NCBI GenBank assembly: GCA_936432065.2
Contig: OW386292.2
Coordinates: 134,121,460 to 134,185,459 of the forward strand
Direction of reading: 5' to 3'
Source: Rutpela maculata
Lineage: Eukaryota; Arthropoda; Insecta; Coleoptera; Cerambycidae
Length of the DNA: 64,000 nt
Made by a program: the position numbers and the translations under genes. The notes under the pieces are model-generated. The model was not told the DNA's origin and made no database searches. It saw nothing but the letters and a program-made list of their open reading frames with translations. Position 1 is the first letter of the stretch; every line of letters begins with the position of its first letter. Of this stretch, positions 38,201 to 50,200 are shown in pieces.

Positions 38201-41200
38201 GATTGTCTAATTATATCTATAGTATAAATACCCTAGTCAAATTAGAACAAATTTCGACGTTTGACGAAAAAAACTGATAAAGTGTTTAAATTTGGCAAAT
38301 ATGTTCATTTAGGCTTACCTACTATTAAACATACTAAAAGTCCCCAGCCCAAACTGTTGCGCTTGAGCCACCATCTTGGAGAAATGGCGGTCCGATTCAG
38401 TTTACTGCTTCTATCTTTCTAACCATTAGCGATATCGAAATTATGTTTATATACAAAATAAAGCTTATAAAATTCTGTACAAAAAGTGTTATATGCATTT
38501 CATCGACACTTTTCAACAATTGTGAATATCACTCGTATATAATAAAAATATATCTTTGTATTGTCATAAAATACGGGACAACTTTCAAAATGTCTTTTCT
38601 GTCAGTCCGTCTGCCTCTCCGTCCGGCATGTCTCTTGTAAGCTAAATAACTTAAAAAAGAAAAGTCTGGTTTTATTGAAATTTGGACAATAAATTAGTGT
38701 TAGCTATAAGAAGCCCCAGCAATTTAAAAAAAAATCGATCAGTAAGTACGTTATGATTGTAGGTTTAAGTGACATACTTGCAATTTTAATGATCTCCCGA
38801 TGATACCATCTTGATTGTCGAATCGTTGGTCAGTATACTGTGCAGTATCTCTGTATTTTTAGCATCTTATCAAAGGTGTTACAACACTCTTCACATGCCT
38901 TTTTTTCATAAAATGTTTTATAACCTTTATATTTACTAATCGATTTTTTTCAAAATCAATAGAGTTCTTCCTTTAGTTAACACTAACTTACTGTTCAAAT
39001 TTCAATAAAATTGGACTCTTCTCTTTTAAATTATCATACTCACAAAAAGTGTCATGGGCGAGCGTAGAGACGACTTCAATGTGAATATCAGTCAATATTC
39101 CGTTGAAGCAACGTCGAGCGCGGTTAGTACTTGGATGGGGTCCCATCTTGGGAAATACAGTGTTCTCGTCCCACCTTCTAGCGGCTTGTATATCAGTGTA
39201 TACGCAGAAGTTACGTAATTTCAGACGAGGATTACGTAGTGGATATACCATCCTTCGGAGGGGATGTAAAGCAGGCGGTCCCTTGTCTATTAAATGTTAG
39301 GCAAGTAAAAGATCCCTACTCTTCTTAAGGGAAGAGGTTCGGCAAAATTTCCAGGTTGGGGGTAGCTCGTCTCCTGGCGTCGGTGATAGGCCCTGGTAGC
39401 GGAAATAGGCCGACGTTAAACAGTTAAAAAAAAAAAGTGTCGTACAGAGAGACAGATGGACAAACTGACAGACTGACAAACAGATATTCGACGAATATTT
39501 TAAAGTTATTGGGAATTCTAGAATTAACATAATAATATGAATTTTTTTTTTACGAGTGATTTCCGGTTTAGAAATGTGTTGATCAAATGTAATTTCTTAT
39601 TTTAGAAGATGATAATAATAGATACGGAAAAATATTATATTACATTTTTTATAGAGAATTTTACAAGCTTTACTTTTTATTGGAGACTTAATTTCGATAT
39701 CTCTAATGGTTAGCGAGATATAAGAAAAAAAAACTTAATCTGAGCACCATTTTTTCAAGATGGCGGCGCGAGCGTAAGAGATAGAGTTGACGAATTTAAG
39801 TATGTTTAAACAGTGGGCCTTAATGAACATCTCTGCCAAGTTTCAAAACTTTAGGTATCAGTTTTTTTCCTCTAATCCTCCCTATTTAACTGGAATAATT
39901 TAGGTACTTATACATTTTTTTCTATTTTAGAATGTTATAATAGACAATTAAAACTATCTTCGTTCGTGGGGCTTCTGGCAGTGGCAGTATAATGAGAGAA
40001 AAGATGGTAAGTTTATATAAGTTCTAAAATCTTAGACATTTTGCATTTGAATTTTGTGCAAACTGCTGTTTTTACCAATTTTTTCTGTAGCTATAATAAG
40101 GCTCTATAAAAAAAATATATTCTTTATTGTTTCATATTGAAATACTCGTTTCGGTAATGAGAAACTTCACCTTCAGTTTTTTTTTTGCTTAATTGTTAAT
40201 TTTACACTAAATTAAAGCTAGAGATAGAATTCAAATGGTGTCCACGAATCAAGAGTGATACAAAGTTCAAATAATTTTAGAACCATATTCTGCATGCCCT
40301 GTTAGATTCAAATTCTGAATTCGTATCTTTATTGCTAATTCATGTTTTACAAAATAGTAGTTTATTTTCAATCGTCATCCTTTTTTTTTTATATTTTCAA
40401 TAGTATCAATGAAGTTGTTCTAAAGATGTAAGCTATTAAAATTAAATTTAATTACTTCCACAACCAGTGGAAGTATGGTAACGACAAAAAAATTTTTGAA
40501 AATTTTTATTATTCAGATAGGCTTAGAATGTCATGAAACGTTGAGATTTTAAATTTGAGCGAAAAAAAAATTTCTGTCTGTCGGTCTGTAACTTTTTTTG
40601 TGCCCACGTTTACTCTGGAATCGTTTAAGATATTGACTTGAAATTTGGTACACGTATGTACTTTAACGGGATCTGGAACTAGATTATATTTTCATCTTAT
40701 TCCGTCGAAGAGTTGGGGGGGTAAAATGTTTTAACTAGGGGGTAGATTGGGGGTAAATCGGTCAATCAAGCAGGTAAGAGTGCATAAAATTGGTATTTAG
40801 TGATACAAGAGAACCTAAGGTTTAAAAAAATTTTTTGGCATTAGCCACCCCCATTACCACCTCTACTCCATTATTAAAGGAGATGAAAATAAAATTGTGA
40901 TTTAGTGTGTGTACAAGAACCAAAAGTCTCAAAATATTTTTTCTACTTCATCCACCTCCACTACTACCTCCCTATCACCACCCCCACCCCACTACCGTGT
41001 GGGATATCGTTTTATGGGTTTTTGGGGTAGATGATTTCAAATATTATATTATTAAAGTTCTATAAACAATTATTTCCACATACAAAATTTTTTCATTATG
41101 AGATACTTGGATAGAAAATCTGGATGTGGAAGTAGTGATTCCTTGGGCAGCGGTTTTTTACTTTAATAACAAAACGAGTGTGTGGTTGAACTTGAAATTA

Positions 41201-44200
41201 CCACTACCAACACTCAACTTTTAACATTATTTTTACTGACATAAATGATACCAAATCTTATTAAACATTTTTAAACTGTGATAATTAATTTTTTATAAAT
41301 TTTTAGATGTGGTATGAAAAATAGTTCCAGCCACAGCAGACTTTGACTATGAGATAATTGTGACACTTAATCCGTTATAGGGATCAAAGAAGATCAAGAA
41401 AGAAATAGCTAGGTGAATTTATATTATAAGGCATACCTGTAATCATATCTTGAATATATATAGTTTCGGAAATGTTTGTTTCATTGATCACATCAAATTT
41501 ATTTAATACTTTTTATATTTTTAAATCTAATTTCTATTATTTTACTTAGAGACATTTTCTGGGACCCCACTTTAGTGAGTAATATATGTGCTATAAAACG
41601 ATTAAAATATCTAGGGATATGTGCAAGATTTATAAGCAAATATCAAACGATTATGTATGAACTGCCTTTTTATATATTTTCCGAAATCTCAAGAAAAATT
41701 TAAGGAAAAAGTAAGTAAAGCGAATGTGAAATATACTTTTTTGTGTAAAATTTCAGCAATATCAGGCTACTTTGATGAAATGTTTTGTTTGAAGTAAGCC
41801 ATTAAAATAAAAATGAATTGTAAATAAATTATGTTGCTTTATAATGTATATTATAACAACTTGAATGTTACCACTGAGTTAATTTTAAAATAAATGAAAA
41901 GAATCTATTTTGCAACAAATAAATCTTCTTTTATATTACGAAAAAAATAACTCAATGAAATAACGATGAAAGATTTATATTTATACCCGGCTCCAATATA
42001 AAATGATTAATTTTGAAAGTATGTTTCCTCATATTGAATTTTTTATTGTTTTTAATCGAAAAAAATTATTTCATCAAAGTCGGCTGACGTTTTATACTTA
42101 GTGTGTGATTTTACATTCTGAACAACTTTTCTCTTTATTTTTTTTCATTTAGAAAAATAAAGGTGTACTTATTTCTTAAATATTTGTTTACAAATCACCC
42201 TGTATATCTAAAATTATATTCTCATATACAGCTAATTATATATGTAACTATATTATGCTACGAGAATAACTTTAGGTATGCAGGAGGATTTTGAAACAAA
42301 TATTTAAGAAATAATATAAGTTCACCTTTATTTTTCAAAATGAAAAAAAAATGAGAAAAGTTTTTCAGAATGTAAAATCACACACAAGGTATACAATGTC
42401 AGCCGACTTTAATGAAATAATTTTTTTCGATAAAAAAACAATAAAAAATTCAGTGAGGAAACATAATTTATTCAAAAATTCATCATTTTTTGGAGCCAGA
42501 TATAAAATATTAATCTTTAATCAGTGATTTTTAAGTTTCAATGAAGCTATTTTTTCGTAATATAAAAGTAGATTTATTTGTTGCATTATAGATTCTTTTT
42601 ATTTATTTTAAAAGTAAAGTGGGCGGTAACATTCAAGTTGTTATAATATATATTTTTTGTACACAATATGATCATATCTATATCACAAATGAGTGGTACT
42701 GATGTGGCTGAAAAGTGGAATATAAGTAAGTCACTTTTGACGACGTGGCTGAGTGCGGCCGTTTAGCGTCACTGTGACGGCATTTCCACGTGGTTGCAAA
42801 CAAGAATGACGACGTCACTGTTGCAAAAATCACATCATTATGATGTTAAAATGATGTGGTTTGGTTTGCTGGGAAGGCCCTTGCCATCAATGGTTCTCGA
42901 GATATTCGTGTTTGAATTACATAGTAATTAGTAGTTATTATCAATATTGTAGGCTATAAAATTTTCTAAAACTTCTGTTTAAACAATTTTCTTCTGCGAT
43001 CAACTGTTTAAAAATTATAAGAGCTCGAAGTTTGAAAAAGTTTCATGAATTTCGGAGAAATGTCTACCATGTTCCGACGTTATTAATACTTTTTATTAAT
43101 TTTGCAAAAACAATTAAATTGATTTACAATAACATTATTACTTTCACAGAATGAGTTTTATCCTGATTTTTCAAGTTTTCACTATTATGTAAACACAAAA
43201 TTTTACACTCGCCCAAAAATGTGAAAATATTTGTTTCACTTCAGATTTTTACAATGATCACTGTCCCCATTGCTTCTACATAGAAATTAGCTATTACCAA
43301 TAGGTATTGTAGATTTTAAAATTTACTAAAACTCCCAACAAACACAAAAGATCGGCCCATCAGCGGGCCATTACTGGGCCAGAAATTAAACTTTTGGTCC
43401 TGTGATGGCCCACTGGAGGGCCGACCTTTTGTGTTTGTAGGGCTGTTGTTTAAACAATTTTCCTCCAATATCGATTGTTTACAAATTACTGCAGCTCGAA
43501 AAATTTCATTGTTTTTCAAACTTTGAGCTACTGTAATTTTAAAGTAGTTGCACCACGGAAGAAAATTGTTTAAATAAAAGTTTTGCGAAATTTTGTATTT
43601 TAGAATAACGATAATAGCTAATTACTACATAGGAGCACCATGGTCACGGTCTAAAATATACACAGTCTGCTCACTCCCCTTCATTTTTGTCTATGACCCC
43701 CACTCATGCTATCGAGACGAGACTGCACTCAGTAGTATAGTCCAATCAATGAATGCCCAAAAAGGCAGGCAGAGAACATTTTGGCGGGGAGAATTTTTCT
43801 CTTCAGGGATGTGTTGGGGGTAGTCAGGAGGTAAACACACTAAAAGTCCCCGCCGCTTCAGGGGGGAGGGGGGTGGAAAGGTTCCTTTTTTCGATTCTTC
43901 GCTTATAACTCGGAAACGTATGGGAAAAGGTAATCTGTGCAAAATTAATCGTAATTAAATTTCCCACAAGAATGTTTATATTCATTTTCTTCCCATGTGT
44001 TATATTTTACGAGATATTCGCCAGCGAAAATCGATAATTAATAAAAAAAAATCAATTGTGTACCTTGAATATTTCTATCAAAGCGGTTTACCGTGGTCTG
44101 CTAATAAATCACAGTCACAAAACAATATTTATTTTACAACACTCGACGTATTTACCAACGTAATATTTTGCCGAAGTCTAGACATTTCCTTAAATATACA

Positions 44201-47200
44201 GTGTGACTCACTTAAAATGAAGATACACTTATAACTTTTTCATTTTGTTTCCGATTTGAATCAAATTTTACTTAAGTATAGAACAAATTAGGATCTACTT
44301 ATGACCAGAAAATCATTCACCTGCTATAAAGGCAAAGCCACCTGCGGTACCAAAATATGCTGAAAAAAATAAAACATTTTGAATGTTAGAAATTCTAAAA
44401 AATGCATCCAATCGGCGCCACAAACGTACATACACCAAAATTTGATTTGATTATTGATGGAGGATATGTCATACATAAGCTCATCTGGCAAAGGGGGTTC
44501 TCAGCTTCCGCAATTTGTGGTGGCTACGTAAAATTCATCGTTCGTAAGATTAAAAATCGATATGATTTTTAATCTTTTTCCTCATATTTTGGTACCTCAG
44601 GTAGCTTTGTCTTTATAGCAGGTGAATGATTTTCTGGTCATAAGTAGATCCTAATTTGTTCTATACTTGAGTAAAGTTTGATTCAAATCGGAAACAAAAT
44701 GAATAAGTTATAAGGGTATCTTCATTTTAAGTGAGTCACACTGTATATTTAAGGAAATGTCTAGACTTCGACAAAATATTACGTTAGTAAATACGTCGAG
44801 TGTTGTAAAATAAAGATTGTTTTGTGACTGTGATTTATTAGCAGACCACGGTAAACCGCTTTGATAGAAATATTCAAGGTACACAATTGATTTTTTTTTA
44901 TTAACTATCAATTTTCACTGGCGAATATCTCGTAAAATATAACACATAGGAAGAAAATGAATATAAACATTCTTGTGGGAAATTTAATTACGTTTAATTT
45001 TTCATAGATTACCTTTTTTCGTACGACGCATCGTTTCCGAGTTATAAGCGAAGAATCGAAAAAAGGAACCTTTCCACCCCCTTCCCCTAGTGAAGCGGCG
45101 GGGCTAGGGGCGGGGACTTTTAGTATGTTTACCTCCTGACTACCCCCAACACATTCCTGAAGAGAAAAATTCTCCCCTCCAAAATGTTCTCTACAACTCT
45201 TTCATTGACTGGACTAGTAACAGTATTTATTGTTGGCGCCATGTTTCCAATGTAAACACACAGCACCTATTACTCGATTTTAAAATTGGCACGTTCTACT
45301 ACGTGCGCGTGGACTACACTCATTCGACCTAGACTAGCATAAAAAAGAAAACTAAGGTCCATCAACATCCCAAGTAGCAAGGTGTCATCATTATGACGTC
45401 ATTTGAAGGTGATCTGTCGTTAGTACATGTAATTCGACCAGTTAATGACATAATAATGACGTGACATTAGAGTCGTCATGTTGATGCCATAAAAATGCTG
45501 TCATCTAGACATCATTTTTAGGTGTAGCTGTGGTAGGGTAACATGATGACGTCAATTACATGTCATTGTTAAGTAATATGCAAGTCACGTTACAAATTAA
45601 TTAAGAAATTAATATGGCAAAACAACTTGGCATTGCAAACAAAAAATGTCGAATACAAGTAACAGTTTTTCATATAATAATAAGAATAATAATAATAATA
45701 TAAATTTTTTAAAAATTCTTCCAACTTATCCAACAGTTTTTAAGTAACTGAAAATATAACAGTTCAGTGGTTCAGTGAGTTAAATATTGCATGTTTGGAC
45801 TAATGCTAATCTATGCCTGCATGGCCTGGAACACAATTTCAGACACACAATGCTTACGGCTGCAACACACACAAAATATATTTTTGTAAATTTTCCCTAC
45901 AAGATTATCTTATTGTATCTGGCTGTTACAAGGTTTCGAGCGACTCATTCCGGTTGTAACCTTGTAACATTATAAATATTGTACACTATATGTGAAATAA
46001 AATGACTTGTACGTACTTATTTAAAAACAGCTAAATAAAGATAATAAAGATAATGCGAGTCAAGAGGTCGATGGCTCGATCCCTACACGTTACAAGGTTA
46101 CAACCGGAATGAGTCGCTCGAAACCTTGTAACAGCCAGATACAATAAGATAATCTTGTAGGGAAAATTTACAAAAATATATTTTGTGTGTGTTGCAGCCG
46201 TAAGCATTGTGTGTCTGAAATTGTGTTCCAGGCCATGCAGGCATAGATTAGCATTAGTCCAAACATGCAATATTTAACTCACTGAACCACTGAACTGTTA
46301 TATTTTCAGTTACTTAAAAACTGTTGGATAAGTTGGAAGAATTTTTAAAAATTTATATTATTATTATTATTATTATTATATGAAAAACTGTTACTTGTAT
46401 TCGACATTTTTTGTTTGCAATGCCAAGTTGTTTTGCCATATTAATTTCTTAATTAATTTGTAACGTGACTTGCATATTACTTAACAATGACATGTAATTG
46501 ACGTCATCATGTTACCCTACCACAGCTACACCTAAAAATGATGTCTAGATGACAGCATTTTTATGGCATCAACATGACGACTCTAATGTCACGTCATTAT
46601 TATGTCATTAACTGGTCGAATTACATGTACTAACGACAGATCACCTTCAAATGACGTCATAATGATGACACCTTGCTACTTGGGATGTTGATGGACCTTA
46701 GTTTTCTTTTTTATGCTAGTCTAGGTCGAATGAGTGTAGTCCACGCGCACGTAGTAGAACGTGCCAATTTTAAAATCGAGTAATAGGTGCTGTGTGTTTA
46801 CATTGGAAACATGGCGCCAACAATAAATACTGTTACTAGTCCAGTCAATGAAAGAGTTGTAGAGAACATTTTGGAGGGGAGAATTTTTCTCTTCAGGAAT
46901 GTGTTGGGGGTAGTCAGGAGGTAAACATACTAAAAGTCCCCGCCCCTAGCCCCGCCGCTTCACTAGGGGAAGGGGGTGGAAAGGTTCCTTTTTTCGATTC
47001 TTCGCTTATAACTCGGAAACGATGCGTCGTACGAAAAAAGGTAATCTATGAAAAATTAAACGTAATTAAATTTCCCACAAGAATGTTTATATTCATTTTC
47101 TTCTTATGTGTTATATTTTACGAGATATTCGCCAGTGAAAATTGATAGTTAATAAAAAAAAATCAATTGTGTACCTTGAATATTTCTATCAAAGCGGTTT

Positions 47201-50200
47201 ACCGTGGTCTGCTAATAAATCACAGTCACAAAACAATCTTTATTTTACAACACTCGACGTATTTACTAACGTAATATTTTGTCGAAGTCTAGACATTTCC
47301 TTAAATATACAGTGTGACTCACTTAAAATGAAGATACCCTTATAACTTATTCATTTTGTTTCCGATTTGAATCAAACTTTACTCAAGTATAGAACAAATT
47401 AGGATCTACTTATGACCAGAAAATCATTCACCTGCTATAAAGACAAAGCTACCTGAGGTACCAAAATATGAGGAAAAAGATTAAAAATCATATCGATTTT
47501 TAATCTTACGAACGATGAATTTTACGTAGCCACCACAAATTGCGGAAGCTGAGAACCCCCTTTGCCAGATGAGCTTATGTATGACATATCCTCCATCAAT
47601 AATCAAATCAAATTTTGGTGTATGTACGTTTGTGGCGCCGATTGGATGCATTTTTTAGAATTTCTAACATTCAAAATGTTTTATTTTTTTCAGTATATTT
47701 TGGTACCGCAGGTGGCTTTGCCTTTATAGCAGGTGAATGATTTTCTGGTCATAAGTAGATCCTAATTTGTTCTATACTTAAGTAAAATTTGATTCAAATC
47801 GGAAACAAAATGAAAAAGTTATAAGTGTATCTTCATTTTAAGTGAGTCACACTGTATATTTAAGGAAATGTCTAGACTTCGGCAAAATATTACGTTGGTA
47901 AATACGTCGAGTGTTGTAAAATAAATATTGTTTTGTGACTGTGATTTATTAGCAGACCACGGTAAACCGCTTTGATAGAAATATTCAAGGTACACAATTG
48001 ATTTTTTTTTATTAATTATCGATTTTCGCTGGCGAATATCTCGTAAAATATAACACATGGGAAGAAAATGAATATAAACATTCTTGTGGGAAATTTAATT
48101 ACATTTAATTTTTCATAGATTACCTTTTTTCGTACGACGCATCGTTTCCGAGTTATAAGCGAAGAATCGAAAAAAGGAACCTTTCCACCCCCTTCCCCTA
48201 GTGAAGCGGCGGGGCTAGGGGCGGGGACTTTTAGTATGTTTACCTCCTGACTACCCCCAACACATTCCTGAAGAGAAAAATTCTCCCCTTCAAAATGTTC
48301 TCTACAACTCTTTCATTGACTGGACTAGTAACAGTATTTATTGTTGGCGCCATGTTTCCAATGTAAACACACAGCACCTATTACTCGATTTTAAAATTGG
48401 CACGTTCTACTACGTGCGCGTGGACTACACTCATTCGACCTAGACTAGCATAAAAAAGAAAACTAAGGTCCATCAACATCCCAAGTAGCAAGGTGTCATC
48501 ATTATGACGTCATTTGAAGGTGATCTGTCGTTAGTACATGTAATTCGACCAGTTAATGACATAATAATGACGTGACATTAGAGTCGTCATGTTGATGCCA
48601 TAAAAATGCTGTCATCTAGACATCATTTTTAGGTGTAGCTGTGGTAGGGTAACATGATGACGTCAATTACATGTCATTGTTAAGTAATATGCAAGTCACG
48701 TTACAAATTAATTAAGAAATTAATATGGCAAAACAACTTGGCATTGCAAACAAAAAATGTCGAATACAAGTAACAGTTTTTCATATAATAATAATAATAA
48801 TAATAATAATATAAATTTTTTAAAAATTCTTCCAACTTATCCAACAGTTTTTAAGTAACTGAAAATATAACAGTTCAGTGGTTCAGTGAGTTAAATATTG
48901 CATGTTTGGACTAATGCTAATCTATGCCTGCATGGCCTGGAACACAATTTCAGACACACAATGCTTACGGCTGCAACACACACAAAATATATTTTTGTAA
49001 ATTTTCCCTACAAGATTATCTTATTGTATCTGGCTGTTACAAGGTTTCGAGCGACTCATTCCGGTTGTAACCTTGTAACATTATAAATATTGTACACTAT
49101 ATGTGAAATAAAATGACTTGTACGTACTTATTTAAAAACAGCTAAATAAAGATAATAAAGATAATGCGAGTCAAGAGGTCGATGGCTCGATCCCTACACG
49201 TTCCGGATTTTTTTCGTTAAAAATTTCATTAATAATAATTGCGGAAACATATTATAGCGAAAGGTTTGCATAGCCAAGAAAAGACGAATTACATAAGCTC
49301 ACCCACTAAAAGGTAAAAAACTGATAAGCGCACGATAAACGCCATTTCCTTAACTGAAAGTACTGTGAAAAGCAGGCTTTATCCAATATCCAATCATCAT
49401 GAATAAATTTTATTTTCATGTGACTCTTCGAGTTGCTGCTTACCTCAACGAATCCCTGGCTCCGAGTCCTGCCAACTTGACATTTTTATCCTTTGTCAAT
49501 TCTCTAGCTAATTTAACGGCACTGGAAGCAGGCGTGGAGATTTCGAACCCGTCTTCCCCAGTGTATCCGCACCTGAAATAAAACATGGATTAAGAAAAGT
49601 GTTACATACATAATAGAGGGGAGAAATAAATTTTTGGCATTAGTTAATCACGAAACACACTGTATATAGATTATTTACCTGGTTATTCTACAGCCTTCTA
49701 TGCCTGCAACATTTCCAGTCGTAGAATTCATAAAATACAGACCAGATAGACCCACATCCGTGATATTTTTCAAGGCCTCCTCTGCTTTCGGTCCCTGTAG
49801 TGCCAGCAGACCGCGTTCTTTGGGCTCATAGAATTTTATTTTAATTGGGGTGGATGGGTTGCGTTTTCTATGAAGGTCCTAAAATAATACATTACTGTAA
49901 GACTGACGCTGCAAAAAATGATGATATTAAAAAAAGTGTAAAAAAATGGCCATCATCTTGGTTTGGAAAATGTTGACGCGTCCTAATTGAAAATGAATCT
50001 TTTTGGTGTAAGGACCAACCGCTCCAAATGGCACCTCATAGAGTTGAAGTGCAGTATTCGCTCTATTCATGCGGCATACTGCACCCACTAAATCGTTAAT
50101 CATTACTTACTATCATCAGTTTTCAATAAATCGTTACTATGATTTTGCCTGTGCGTATATATTTTTGTTTCTTAAACTACGGTGGGCTTTTAACAATGTG

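Larger units (their letters stand above)
36465..42873. other. Possible large CCCA-ended element (weakly defined left end)
   Basis: The right end, read inward, is CCCAGCAAACCAAACCACATC followed by a subterminal region rich in CATCATAATGATGTG and GTGACGTCGTC. The left end CCACTAAACACACTCTGCC with nearby CACATCACCGTGATGACAC is only loosely similar. Near the left, 36740-36870 is GC-richer and ends at a good donor AAAG|GTAAGT. Other candidate exon edges lie at 39930-40008 (TTTTAG...GATG|GTAAGT). No product recognised. Confidence 0.3.
43740..49200. repeat. 5.4-kb palindrome-of-palindromes
   Basis: Layout: hairpin X (arms 43780-44358 and 44588-45190), unit Y (45230-46086), then from 46087 the reverse complement of Y and of the whole X hairpin back to ~48300, then Y again (48300-49200). 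45787-46086 and 48898-49197 are near-identical at 3111-bp spacing. Y opens with CCCAAGTAGCAAGGTGTC and many TGACGTCA-like boxes (45369-45600). X arms contain ACAGTGTGACTCACTTAAAA. Identity is very high between copies, so it is young. All short ORFs repeated here are incidental. Confidence 0.88.
27219..49443 (-). other. AMT intron 4 (22 kb), repeat-filled
   Basis: Donor GTAAGC at 49443, acceptor TAG at 27219. Listed elements occupy most of it: a LINE remnant with inserted TIR element, the 31.7-36.5 kb palindromic satellite, MITEs, a 5S-SINE, a CTTCCACATCC copy and the 43.7-49.2 kb palindrome complex. Unlisted parts (30.65-31.25, 39.9-40.45, 41.2-41.8, 42.9-43.27 kb) show no gene. Confidence 0.8.

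Noticed and set aside
36465..42873. Treating this as a proven single transposon
   Set aside because: The right end fits the CCCA group but the left end matches poorly and no target duplication is seen.
43995..48058. Repeated near-identical ORFs (about 62-79 codons) on both strands
   Set aside because: They repeat only because the DNA is a palindrome complex; the frames are not preserved by selection, since both strands and variants are equally open.
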